Notes under the pieces: generated by a model
What the model saw: the letters and a program-made list of their open reading frames with translations, nothing else
What the model was told of the DNA's origin: nothing
Database searches by the model: none
Position numbers and translations under genes: made by a program
Shown: one piece after another, positions 45,246 to 60,189 of the stretch
Layout: each line of letters starts with the position of its first letter
How positions within the stretch are numbered: the stretch's first letter is position 1
Origin: Phalacrocorax aristotelis
Lineage: Eukaryota; Chordata; Aves; Suliformes; Phalacrocoracidae
DNA length: 64,000 nt
NCBI RefSeq assembly: GCF_949628215.1
Contig: NC_134277.1
Location: 28,409,058 to 28,473,057 of the forward strand
Reading direction: 5' to 3'

Positions 45246-45609
45246 TCAGGGCGGCTTAAGGCGAGAGATTTGCTTTCTGGCATTAGGATGGGCAGCTCTC
45301 TCTTCAGCTTTACATCACTGTGCGGTGAGGTGTGTGCGGTCTTGCAAGAGCCCCTTTTCCAGCGGGGATGGAGCATCGCCGCCCCTTGGCTCGCCCATGG
45401 GGACCTACGAGGGTCAGATCCTGCCACCGCGCCTGGGCTGTGGTGGCACGGCACGGCCACCCAATGGGAACTCCCAGGATCGGGCCCCGCAAAAATGCCT
45501 CTTTCCTCGCTCCGTTCTCTGCAAGCAAATCGGCATTATTATTTTTTGTTTTCTCCCTCTTATTAATAGAAGAAGGTAATTTGGAAACGTTTCTCGTGGT
45601 CGAAATAAT

Positions 45610-45620
45610 TTTATTTTATT
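45610..45620 (-). terminator. DLX5: DLX5 polyadenylation signal
   Basis: On the - strand two overlapping AATAAA hexamers (45620-45615 and 45615-45610) lie about 330 nt past the DLX5 stop. Cleavage would be expected about 15-25 nt further left. Confidence 0.75.
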
Positions 45621-45916
45621 CAGAATATACAGTTTAATTCCTCTATCTACAATTATTTACAGGGTTAAAATAACATTGAAAAAAAAGTCTCTGGAAAAGT
45701 TGAGGTCATAGATTTCAAGGCACCATTGATAGTGTCCACAGCTGAGCCAAAAAATGTCCGTATTGTATAAAAAAGGGTTTCCTTTGAAATGCAATAACTT
45801 ACATGCACAAGCTTTACACATTTTAATCTTTTTGTTTCTTTTCCCTTTTAAAAATTCCCCGTATGCATTCCTTTCGTTATTATTCCTTAACAGTAAAACA
45901 CAGGAGTCCAAGGAAC

Positions 45917-45938
45917 AAAAAAAAAAAAAAAAAAAAAA
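45917..45938. repeat. Poly(A)/poly(T) tract in the DLX5 3' UTR
   Basis: A run of 22 A on +, hence T22 on the DLX5 sense strand. Confidence 0.95.
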
Positions 45939-45949
45939 GGGGTCAGACT

Positions 45950-48412
<2,463 letters not shown>

Positions 48413-48469
48413 AGAGCAATCGGGAGCAGCGACACCCTAACTCGTCCAACTAGTTTAGCACAACAAAGC

Positions 48470-48540
48470 TTTGGCTTAAAAAAAAAAAAAAAAAGGGGGA
48501 AAAAAAAGGAAAAAAAAAAGAAAAAAAAAGTCCCATTCAA
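48470..48540. repeat. A-rich tract upstream of DLX5
   Basis: Several A-runs broken by GG/G form a polypurine stretch on + 250-310 bp upstream of the DLX5 ATG. Confidence 0.85.
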
Positions 48541-48559
48541 GCCCTTTTGAAGTGAATAC

Positions 48560-49550
48560 CAACAGCAATCTCTGAGCCGGGGCGTCGCGATGGGGAGGTT
48601 TCCGGCTCCCCCCACCCCGCAGCCCGGCGCCCCGCACCGCCAGCCCGCACCGCCCCGCGGGAAGGGCCGCCGCCGCGCCGCTCGGAGCTGCTGTCCGCTC
48701 CCTCCCGACTACGTCGATGGTTTGGGAAGGAGGCACCGGGCGCTCTGGCTTCCCAACGCGATTCCCGATCTGGTGGCGATAACCCTCAGCGTCGAGGTGG
48801 GGTTGTTTCACCCCGGCTGTCCTCCATCTCCGAGGGGGGGGGCGCCACCCGCGACCTCCGTGTTAAATAAAGTAAATCCCATTACACACACACACCCCCC
48901 CAAATAAATAAAAATTTAAAAGAAATAATGAGTTTTAGTTACATCATTTCCTGAGTCGAAGACCCTCGCGCGGCCCAGAGCCAGGCGGGAGTCTCCCGGC
49001 GGGACGTGGGGCTGCGGGGAAGCTGCCGGGGGGCACCGGTGTCACCGCACGGCCTAGGGGCACCCACCCCGCGGGTTTCGCCAGAGGCGACCTGGCTGTG
49101 GCACGGTGCCCGTGGGCGGAGACCCCCCCGTCCCCCCCTCCCCCCGGCGCCCCTCCAGGTGCGCCCGTGGCCTCTCGGCCCCACGCGTGGCCGCTCCGTA
49201 CCGCCCTGTGGCGATGCTCACCATCTGGTCCGGCTCCCGCCTAGGGTCAGATGCCCAGCACGAGGGGAGCTCAAATCACCCTCACGCGTGGGCAGGACCA
49301 CTGGGAGGCCGCCGCGGGGCTTCTCCACTTGGAGGCTGCCTCAAAAGCCCGCTTCCCGGGTGACAGCCCCCCAGAAGCGGCTGGCGCTGTGCAGCGGTGT
49401 TCCCCCACCCCCTGCAGCACCCCGACCAGCAGCACCCTCCTTCGCCAGCACCCGGTTTTCCGCGGCCGCCTGCGCAGCCGGGTGCCGGGCGATGGGCTCC
49501 GCGGCCGGGCCGGGCAAGCCGCGGGCGGGAGATGCCCGTCCCTGGTAATT
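48560..49550. other. CpG island upstream of DLX5
   Basis: CpG-rich blocks at about 48580-48780 and 49000-49540, separated by an AT-rich gap. No exon is recognised. Confidence 0.5.
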
Positions 49551-49599
49551 TTACAGAAAAAAAAAAAAAATCAGATTTTACTAGACACTAAAGAAAACA

Positions 49600-50080
49600 A
49601 ATAAAAGGTTGTTTTCAGTGACCTGGAGTTGTAGATTTTTCTGCAGTTGTTTACTCTCCAGATTTAGCCTGTTTGCTCACCGAAGATCTCCCAGCCAGCT
49701 GGGTAACACTTGTAACACAACCGTGCATGTTGTACTTGAACTTATTGTTTGCTTTGGAACTGTCCGCAGCTCATATAAAATCACATTAAACAAATCCCTA
49801 AACATTTCATTATATGAATCACTTACTTAAATCCATTGGAACTATCTCTCGCCCCCTTTATTTTTTTTCTAAAGAGAGGAACCGGAGAGGGATATCTGTT
49901 TACGACTGGGGAGGGGGGAAGTAAATTTATTAAAGCTCCCACCCAATTTGCCTCCAGTTGGAAGGGACGGTAGAGATTTTAAACAGATGAAGAGGGGGAG
50001 AGAGTCGGGGGGAAGCCCGTTTGTGTCATAAATTCCAGGGCACTGCACTTGGACACGTCCGGGCAGGAAGGTGCCGTTTG
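49600..50080. other. AT-richer stretch between CpG islands upstream of DLX5
   Basis: Unique sequence with no gene seen. It could hold regulatory DNA, but I find no decisive motif cluster. Confidence 0.3.
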
Positions 50081-50099
50081 AAGGGAGAAAACAGGAGAG

Positions 50100-51280
50100 G
50101 ACGCGGGCGCCGGTATCGCGCCCAGCCCCGGCCGCGGCCGCAGCCGCCGCGGGACCGGCCAAGCCGTCCGGCCAAGCTGTTTTTGCAGCTCACCGGGGAA
50201 ATCTGGATCGGTTTCCTGCAGCAGGAAAAGTTTGCTCTTGTTTTATTCGGAGGCAAGGCAGGAAAAGGAGAAAAGAAAAAAAGAAAAAAAAAAAAAGTTT
50301 CGATATTAAAAGAAAAAAAAAGACAGAAGTCCACCAGATACAACCGCAAAACCCCCAGACTGGTTTTTTTTTGAAGGCACCCGCAGCCGTTGCAGTCCGT
50401 GCGAGGCTTACCGAGCTGAGGCCATACAAATCCGCCTGTTTGCGGGTTTCCTGCCCCCCGTCCTTCCCAGCCCGAACCCGATTTTCTTGACTTTCTGCTG
50501 GTTTTTTTTTTTTCCCCTTCTTTTTCCCCCAGCGGTTTTTATTTAACACATCCGGTGGGGAGCGAGCGTTTCAGAGGGAGCCGGAGTCTGTTTTCTATTT
50601 CACAATATGGTCATTGTTTACCGGCACATGCCCGCCGCGCCGCCTCAGCGGCTGCCCAGGGCCCCCGCGCCCCGCCGCCGCCCTTTCGGGCCCAAACCCC
50701 GCTAATCCGCCGTGGGGGAGGGAGGACACGGACACGGGGGGACACGGCCCCCCCCTCCCCGCCCCCCTGTGGGAGCAGCCGGTGGCGGCGCGGGGGGCGC
50801 CGCGGACGCGTCGCAGGCGCGCGGCGCCCGTGCCCGTGACAAGAGCGCCACGTCGTGGCCGCGCGTGGCGCAGCGCCGCCGGGCTACCTGCGCGCCGCCC
50901 GCCCGTGTGCCCCCCCCGCCCCGCCGCCGCCGCCACCCCCGCCCCCGCCGGGGCCAGACTGAGCGGCGGCGGCGGCGGTGGAGCCCGGCTGGCCCCGCCA
51001 GCGCTGCGTCCCCCCGCGGGGCACGGGGACCGGGGCGCGGGGGAGCCGCCGGGCCGGCGGCCGCGACCGGACAACGCGGCGATTGTTCCCGCTCGCAGGC
51101 CCCGGGAGGTGCCGGGGAGGCCCCCGACCGAGCCCCGCGGCGGGACGGGGCGCTGCGTGCCGGCCGGTGCCCGCCCCGCTCCTGGCTCCGTAGGATCCCC
51201 CGCGGGCCCGAGCCTGCCCGCGGACCGGGGCGGGGGCGCGGGGGCTGCGCAGGGCTCTCCGTCCTCTCTCGCTCGGCAGT
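50100..51280. other. CpG island 2-3 kb upstream of DLX5
   Basis: Very CpG-dense at 50100-50170 and especially 50620-51260. Overlapping frames of 220-250 codons on several frames are compositional. This marks the right edge of the GC-rich DLX domain. Confidence 0.55.
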
Positions 51281-51289
51281 GCTTTGTTT

Positions 51290-54200
51290 GCAGCCAACAA
51301 GCGAAATATTTCGGATGAAGCCTCTCAGACTTTTGGATGAAATCTTGCAATTGTTCAGAGAAAATCTTTCACTTTCTGGATGAAATATCCAGAACCGATT
51401 TTTTGCTGGAAACTCTTTATTTCCATGGAAATTGCTGGCAAAGAATGAAACGAATTTTTTCCCCCTTCTTAAAAAAAAAAAAAATCCAAACAGCCCTTCA
51501 CAGTGGAAACATGGATTAACTCTTGTTTTACAGCATCAGAAAATGGTTATTTCCAAACAACTTTCACAACCGAGGGCTTTCCTGGAGCTCCAGTGCATCG
51601 TCTTAGTCTTAGGGCTTGTTTACCTCAGGGAGTATTTTCAGAATGAAGAGGCAAAGGGTCTGAAAGTCCTTGTGTTCCCACCTAAGGCTGGGCAAAAAAC
51701 AATTATATCTGCTACAAAGCAAAAATCTTGTCATGTTCACTATGGGCAAAAGCTAGCGGGAATCCAGTGGAGAGGGCTCATGAACTACCCAGAAGTATGT
51801 TCACAGGGCAGTGATAAAAGGGAAAAATGCAGGAAAGGATTTTGGGTAAAAACAGCTGGGAGCAGGGGAGGAGTAATAAACCTGACAGAAAGTCTAGGGC
51901 TCTTTGCTCACATTTCAGTAGCCTTCTGCAGAGCCTCTGGCTCTGGGTACAGCTGGTTCAGGGAGAGGAAAACAGGCATTTCTCCACCTAGGCATGACAT
52001 GCTCTGCTTTGGAGAACTTACGTCCCTCCAAAAGAAAAGGAGGTTTTGTGTTCTTGTGAAGGTCACCATTTGTGTTGATGGAAAGGACGCACATGTGACC
52101 TTGGGATCGAAGCCCGCCTGGTCTCTCAAGCCCTGGGGTAGGCGTTGTTTTTGCCCTCCATCCCAAAGCGTTCACTCGGCTGCAGTCGTCTCCCACTCCT
52201 GGAACAGCCTTTTCTCTTCCAGTTGCTTGCGTGTGCCCAGGAAACGCTGGGCCTCTAGTTAATGAAGCGAACCTGTCACTTCGGCATTTCCACGGCTGAT
52301 GGACTCACTGCCGGGTTGGCCGCAGCCTGGGCTCCGCTGGCCTCGCTCGTCTGGCCTGTAAATTGCACTGTGCATAAAACCCATGACGTACGATGTTAAG
52401 AATTAGAATTTGTCTTTTAGGGCAAATTGTGGCTGTCTCTTTTACTTGCCAAAGAGCTGACATGAGGATCTTACACTTGCACCTATTTCCCCCAAATTGC
52501 ACCAACATGGCTGAAGGGAGGAGCCAGGGCTCCCTGTTAGTCTTAGCTGTAACAGACTGAGCCAAATGTGTGGGATGAGATGATGTTAAGAGATGCCTGG
52601 GGATGCAAGACTCCTGCCTGGAGCCCCTTCCCTCCTCTCTTGGGCCATGCCTGCCAGGGTCACTGAGGGGTTGCTTAGGTGTTTGCTGACGCATCGCAAG
52701 CTTCCCAAGGCAGGGCATTGCCTGGCAGTCACAGTCCAGCCATGGCCTGCCCCTCCAGAATGAGAAATACTTAACAAACTCACCCATTTCCTTCCCTTTT
52801 GGAGTTCTGTCCACATGAGGCAGATGGGGAGCTCCTGTTGTTCTTCGATTCAAGGGCTCGGCATAGATGTGACTCATCTTGAGACCTGCTCTGGGCCAGT
52901 TCAAGGAAAAGCGCGTCCCAGAGGTTTTTCCTGTTTCCGGCCTACGTGCTTCCATCACGGTGTAACACCACCCTCTTTCTGAGGTCACTGAGGCCAGCAG
53001 AGAAACGTCATCAGAAAACTCAACTTCTCCTAACTGAGTTGTTCTTCTACCTTCCTGCTCCCTGGGTAGCTGCATGTTGTTATTCCAGGAGCTGTTGGTA
53101 CGTCAACTGATGTGAGGCCTGGTGGTTTCCAAGAAAGACAAGACACAAACCAGATGGAGCCATCCTCAGATCGGCAGTTTGGGTCAGCAGCGAGAGCTGC
53201 AGGATCATGGCTCCCCACGCAGTTGCCTGAGGTTACCACAACAGAGGTTTGAGCACTGACTTGGAGCTCCATGGTCGAAACTGCTGCTGGAGGTGCTGCT
53301 TTGACGCAGATTGTGGGCCAGCACCTCTGGAGAGCCGGGTGTAAAAGCTCTCTGTGCCAGAAACACTCAGAGAAAATATTTGCACTAGCTGCCCTTGCTG
53401 CCCGGCTGCGGTGCTGGGGAGGCGGGGAGGTGTGCTGCAGGGGTCTGGCGCAGCAGTGCCGGTGGTGGTGCTGGCAGGTGGGGAAGGGCTGCCGATCAAG
53501 AGCAGAGGAGGAAAGGACCTTGGCTGTGGTGGCAGGAGGGGCAGGAGGGAACGACTTCAGGAAATCCAGCGTCCTGGACGAGTGGGCAGCTGGGCTGGAT
53601 GACTGTAATGATCTTTTCAGGCCTTAAAATTTATTACTGTAGCTTTTAGGTCTGAGTAGCCAAAGGCAGTTGCTCCTCAAGGAAGAGGGCTGATTCATCT
53701 CCAGTACAGCCGTTCAGTGCTTGTTCTCTCCCGCCTGTCACATCTCCTTCAGCCGTAACTCACTTCTTGGCCTCTCAGATAGGAGCAGGGTCATTGCCTC
53801 TCTTCGGGACTTCAGATGGGAGATAAATCCCTCTGCATCCCAATGCCGCAGGAATGCTTTCCCAGATCTCTGACATCCCTGTTAAAAGATGACCGGTCAA
53901 AGAATTTGAGGTGTAGCTCTTCAGGCCCTTTGGTGTGCTTTCAGCAGAGCAGGGCAGGGCAGGGCAGGGCAGGGCCAGGCTGCTTGTGGAGGGCCTGCCC
54001 ACTGAAGCCCTTGTACAGTGCGGATTTTCCTTTACAAACGTTGGGAATTAAGCTTGCGATTTTTCTTTTGCTTTTTTATTAATGATCTAATATGTTGTTA
54101 TCCCACAGGGGTCAGCCAAACTTTGATAATTTAGACCTTGAAGGTTTTGTGGATGATGGCAGTGATAGAACAATCTCTCCAAAACTCCTGTTTAGCTAAG

Positions 54201-57200
54201 TTTAGCATGAAGTTAGCATGCCTGTGCAAACAGCTCGAATCAGACAACGTTAAACCATACAAATCGATGGAAAAACGCAACACAGCAATTAGGCTGCTTG
54301 AGCAGTGAATAGGAGAAGCGATATTCAAGAAGGGGCCAGGACACCTTGCAGGTTAAAAATCAAGATAGCAAAAACATGTCTCTTGTCATACGGTTCTGTC
54401 CTTATTACTTGTGTTATGTGGTCTGTCTGGCCTAGCCTATTAAATTTATCAATGTGTACTCACTGACAGTATATATGCTAGCTGGCAGTAGATAACATCT
54501 ATAAAATGACTTAGTAACTTGCATCTGTCATAAAACCCACTTCATGCTCAGTTCCTCAGTTATAGCTTAGTCTTATTATTTTAAAAATAAATATATGCTA
54601 GACTTTCCCTGGGTCTGCAGTTCCAGGGCTATACTATTTAGTTTAACCTTCTGCCTTAGCTTTTACATCCTTCACGCTTCCATAATCCAAACTTGGTCTC
54701 CTAAAACTTTCCTATGCAGCACAGGGGAACCTTCTCCTTCATATTTCGCAATCCAGCCTGCAGCTGCGAGCAGCCCTGCAGGGAAGCTGGATGTCACTGG
54801 CTGCGTTTTCAGTGCTGTCTCTTCAAAGGGGCTCTGTAAGGTCACCGTCATACTCATAAGCATAGAGGAAAAGACTTTTCTTCTTTTTCTGGTCTCCATG
54901 TTAGAATTACATCTTTGTCCTTTAAAGAGGTCCTGCTGCAAGAAGCATCAAGATACTCTGCTTTAAGATTCATTTTGCATTCCTGTGAAGATCTTTATTT
55001 ATTGGGAAAATGGAAGTTATTTTCTTCTTCGGCTCAGATTTCTTCATCACTATGTTCTCTAGTCAGTGAATGAAAAATAGCTCTTGGGGCTGTATCATTT
55101 GTGCTTCTGCGAGCCTGCTAGTTCTTTTATTATTGGGAAAATGCTTTGGACTGGGAATGAGAAAGAAGGTGTTTTTCTTAAGAGACTTTGAGGCAGGCAT
55201 GTATTTTGAGGTAAAGTACCACCTGAGTGAATACCTACAGAAGGTAAAGACTTTTCATTAAAGATATTTAGTGAAAATACATTTGGATTAGAAATAAGAA
55301 ATTTTTTTTTCTTTCCTCTTTCAAAAAGGGTAAATTAACCATTGGAAAAAAAAACCAAAGCATATTGGTGGCTTCTGCATGACTTGTACTTTTTCATGAT
55401 GATGCCTCCCTTTCCAAGTGAGATCTCTGGATCAAGCAGAGGATGAACGAACGATGCAGACATGACCAAATTATGTTGTATGGCTCATGCTGTGCAGGAA
55501 ACCAGAGCGAATGATTGCTGTGGTCCCTTCTGGCCTTCAGATCTGTATATTTTTGGTAATCTTTTTGTCAGTTTCATAAAAAATTCCACTTTTTTTTTTT
55601 CTCACATACTGTCATATAAAGTCCTCATGGTTAATGTGCCAACACCCTGATTTCAGAATCCCTCTATGTTAGAAATGGTGGGAGCATGATGATGCCTGGA
55701 TTTCGCCTTGCCACTTTTCATCACTCAAAGGACCAGCAGTTAACCCTACAGCTCTTTGCAACAAGGTGTGCATGGCTGCCTCTTCCTTTTCCCTGATCTC
55801 CATAGGAACGCCACCTGATGCATACCACCAACATGATCGAGGTCCTGCTAAAATCAATAGAAAGGGTCCCCGTTGGCTTCAGTGGGGGTAGATGGATGTT
55901 TTGTGTGCCCACACTCCCTCTCCTGGCTCAATACCTGGAACCACGGAGCTGTAGCTTCTGCCTTAGCCTACCCATTTCTGTACCCATGCTTTAGAGGTTC
56001 TCACCTGCCCTCTTTCTTCTCCATCCTGCTTTGCTGTAGGATTCTGCTGTGATGAGTTGGACATGAAATCTTTTCTTCCTCTGGCACTTGTTGTGGATTT
56101 TAGGCAGATCAGAAATCCTCATCATGCTTGCTCTTGCTCTTCACCTCAATGTACTTACAGTTTGGAGAAGGTACGGGTGAACCGGAAAGCGGAGAAAGCC
56201 ATCGCCCCAAAGCCTGTCCTCAGCCTTTTTGCTGTGTTATACAAGAGATGACAATTACCCTCTCTGGCTTTGGAAACGAAGCTAGATAAAATGCAGAGAT
56301 TATGAAGGGAGGCAGTCATATTACAACAATTCTGGGCAGCGAAATAATAGTTGTGGATGGAGTGAAAGGATGGTACAGTGTGATCCAAAGGCATGCTGGT
56401 GCCAGTGCAAGTCTTTCCAGCCACAGTCAAAAGAACCTTATGCAGCCCTTTGTGTGCTTGCACATCATGATTTAAAAGACGAAATCTTCCCTAGACCAAA
56501 GTGGTCAGGATGTCGTTAGTGTTATCTTACGTAGGATTTCAGGAAAGATGGCTTTGGGTGTTTGTGGGCAGAGTTTGGACCGAGAATCCCTATCAAAACC
56601 TGGTTCTTCTTTTAGTAATATAATAGGTGATAGAGAACGGCTGCAGCTCGAATGGAGCAGAGCTCCTTATTGAGGGCTACACATTTAATCTTTTCCCACT
56701 AGGACTTCAGAAGGTAATAGACTGTTAATATAAAAGTGACAATCACATATTTCTGCATATTTTGTTCTTAAAATTGTAATATTATAGTGCTGTTTACTCA
56801 ACCAATATAAGCCCGGTGTTCTCGGCAAATACTTACAATGTGTGTGCTCCGAAATTATTATTTGCAAAGCAGACTCTACATGTCACAGATGAAAACGCTT
56901 CAGCCTCATTTAAATAGGAAATAAAAAGGATTGCATTACTCTATTTCTTTGCAAGCTAAAAAAAAAAAAATCATTGTCCTCTTTCAGAGTTCAGATTTCA
57001 TTTTCTTCAAATGAAGTTGTGGTGGTTAGATTTACAAAACCTCTATTCTTTTTTTTTTTTTCTTCACAGATCTGCAAACTTCCTATCTTTAAAGTGTTTG
57101 CACAGAGTCAAAAAGAAAACAATAGAAACACAAATCTTCAAGTCAAAAGTTCCAAGCTGGCATGAAAAATGTCAAGAAAAAAGATTTGAGCACTTCTTAA

Positions 57201-59800
57201 CACCAGTGTAACCATGAGATTACTTAAAAATTCATTTTCTCTGAAATTCTATATTTTATTTATCAAGCCAAAACAGAGCATAAAGCAGAAAAGACATTTC
57301 TAAAGATTTTCTTGGATGGTTTAAAGCTGTATCTGAAGACATAGAGACTGTAATAGAAACACATAGACCAAATCATTATTGTGTTTTACATTTTGGTATT
57401 TTTGCAAACTTTCATAATTATGTCATTTTAGTACATTAAAACAAACAGCAAGGAAATAGAAAATACTTCTTCCGCAGCTGTGTTTACTACCTTAAATGTG
57501 TTTTTTTCTCAGCTAGGCAACCAGTCTGAGATAAGAGGTTTCCCCGCTGTGTAACACAGCATAATCAGAAGCACACGCAGCACCCACCTGGAGTATTCCA
57601 ATGTACAAGAGTAGTGGAAAATTAAAGCAATAGAATGGAAAAGTCAATAGCTTTTTCCAGTGAGACACATTTGACATAGTAATAGACTTACTTTTTACAT
57701 ATATGAATGTACGAAGAACTTGGAGAGTTCCTTTGAGTGAAAATCTTGTATATACAGGGAAAAAAAGAATATTCAACCTTCCATGAAGAAATCAAAATTT
57801 TAATCAAAAGCTTCTAAAACATATCGCCATTCTACCACAATGTGAAAAATAATCTTCCACCTTCTTTAGTACTTTGGGAGCATATTTTACACAAATGAAA
57901 GCCTAATGAGCTATTCCTAGTCAAAGGGAAATATTTTGTCAAAATTGCAAATATCCAAAGAATGTTATTTAGTCGAAATCAGCAGCACCTCCAGAGATTT
58001 CCTGAGGAGTTTTAATCTGCTTGAATATCTATTTAGAAATTAAATTAACATTTTTCTTACCACCATTTCTATAGCAGAAAAAAGTTGCAAAATCATTGCA
58101 GAAAAATTTCTTTCCATTGAAATGAGTAATATTGCTTTCCAATTTTAAGCCATTGCTGATATGAGTTAACCACTTTTCAAAAAGTCCAGGCATTTTAGGT
58201 AGAATTTTATTTCACTGGAAAGTCTGAAGGATCTTTTAAAAAATCATTTAAAATGACAATGCAATAATTATTCTGAATGTTGTAGAAATCAGATATTCTG
58301 ACAAATTTTTCAGATCATGTAAAACATACATTTTTCTTGACCTGAAATTAAATATTTTATCTCAGCTTCAGGTGTTCCTTTAAGATCTTTGGTTCTATAT
58401 AAAGGAAATAAAAGAAACTGTGTAATCACAGAATGAAAATATGTTGTAAAACATCAGCGTGGACTTTTTAGATTTCCATACTATTTTGTCTTTTTTTTTT
58501 TTCCAGTATGGACAGTTGAAGATAGAAACCTCTCAAATCAAGTAATGGAATGTTTTTGGGTTATCAAATTTACAGGTTTTGTTAAAAGACAATTTTGGCT
58601 TGAACAAAGTAATCAGAACCTGTTTTGCTGTTGAAATCAAACACTGGCAAATGCAGCGTAAGCCCCTACAACAGATAGGCACTTAGAAAAACTCTTCTCA
58701 TCAGCTGGAATTTTAGGCAACCTCTTTTGTTTTGTTTGAAGGTTCTACCCATGAACATCGGACACAATCTGGTAGGTAAGCTTCGTTAACACAGTCTTTG
58801 CAGTATGCCTTGTTTTAGCCATCTAAAATCCAGGTCTCAGATCTAGGCCAGCGCCCTCAGCTTCCATTGCTGAGGTGGAGAATGATGGATGTATCTCAAG
58901 GAGGGGTCATGCTCTCCCAGGAGAGACATCACGAGATAGCCGTGTCGCTACATACCTGATCTATTGCTTCTACTAAGCATACTGTCAAACTCAAGTATTT
59001 TGGATACTTGTGGATGCTAATATAAGCACTGCAAGCTGTATTAATTTGACCTGTCAGGAGTACTTTCCAGACTAACTATAACACAGTCTGAGTATTTAGC
59101 ACTGTAACTGCATATAATCCAGGAGGTCCACTGAGAACCAGCAGATAAAGGTGGTTATGCTCTGTGTGCGCATACGCCATGAGTGTAATGTTTGACTCTT
59201 CAAACTGCTAGGTAACCAGAGCATCCCCTGGCACGCCTGCCACTCCAAGCACTATGGCTGGGTGTTCATAGCGTGGTCCCAGATTTTAGCCAGGAGAAGC
59301 TGAGGTCAGAGTGCTCCAAACAGAAATGATACTGCTCCTTTCTAATAATGAAGGTAATTAAGCCTCAGATGCCCTAGTAAAAGTCATGACAAATTAATTG
59401 CCATCAGCAAACGAGGTCAAAAATATTTTGGAGTCAGGCTGCCCCCATTGGTGCCAGAGGAGGTTTACCATGGGCTTCCCCAGGAGCAAACTCAGGTTAG
59501 TGCTGAGCCTTTGCAAATTCTCAGCTTGTCGTGATGTGCTCTAGCTTAGTTGTTGGACGGGGCCCAGGTAGGAGCCACCAGCTGAAGTTTTGTGTCTGTG
59601 TTGCTGCAGATGAGACTGGCTCCTTGCTCTTGCATGCTATTTCACCCATTGCTATGTCTTCCACAGCACTTGGCTTTAAGAGGGATAGTTTTGGTTATGA
59701 GATAGCTTAGCAAAGCCTATGATGCAGACTTACTGAGGTAAATGCAAAGTATTACCCAAGCTTGGGAGGTCTGTGTCTTACTCATCAGTGCTAGCCAGTT
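51290..59800. other. Gene-free desert right of DLX5
   Basis: No recognisable exon, RNA gene or well-defined mobile element. Two longish unassigned frames exist (51432-52262 on +, 52305-53075 on -), but neither shows a known domain or splice structure. From about 56.6 to 58.6 kb the sequence is AT-rich and unique, and could include regulatory elements. Confidence 0.4.
53946..53975. repeat. (GCAGG)n minisatellite
   Basis: Five to six tandem AGGGC pentamers. Confidence 0.9.
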
Positions 59801-59806
59801 CATCTC

Positions 59807-60140
59807 TCTGGTGGGTTGGCCCTGGCCAGTAGCTAAACACCCACGCTGCCACTCTCGCACTCCCCCCACCCCGTGGGACAGTGGGAGAAATAGGAAGAGC
59901 AAAAGCAAGAAAACTCATGTGTCAAGATAAAGGCAGTTTAATAGATGAAGGAAAGAGAAAAAAAAACAGCCAGCAAAGCAAAGCAAAGGCAACCACTCAC
60001 CACTTCCCACAGGCAGATCATGCCTGGCGAGTCACTGAACACCTTGGAAGCCAGCTCCCCACCCTCCCTCCTTCTTCTGCCTCAGTTTTTGTTGCTAAGC
60101 ACAACATTACATGGCAGGGAGGTGAACATCTGCAAAATAC
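59807..60140. mobile_element. Probable LTR-retroelement (endogenous retrovirus-type) fragment
   Basis: The stretch opens with GGTGGGTTGGCCCTGGCCAG and runs through CCCACGCTGCC, GGGAGAAATAGGAAGAGCAA and GATAAAGGCAGTTTAATAGA. It then reaches a CACTTCCCACAGGCAG block and a GCTAAGCACAACATTACATGG segment. This order is familiar from a multicopy avian LTR read on its antisense strand. No coding part or second LTR is visible, so it is at most a solo-LTR remnant. Family name and ends are uncertain. Confidence 0.45.
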
Positions 60141-60189
60141 AAATCCATCCTCAAAGAGGGTGGGAATTTCTGGGCACTTATAACCACTT

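Larger units (their letters stand above)
45590..45949 (-). other. DLX5: DLX5 3' UTR
   Basis: AT-rich trailer from the stop codon to the AATAAA pair. On the mRNA strand a U22 tract (45938-45917) begins 11 nt after the stop codon. Confidence 0.7.

Noticed and set aside
50595-51383. Frames of 220-250 codons on both strands at 50.6-51.4 kb
   Set aside because: Same CpG-island effect; no conserved domain or splice structure.
51432-53075. Calling the two long frames here as genes
   Set aside because: No domain, no homology recognised and no promoter or splice context, so they are kept only as a finding.
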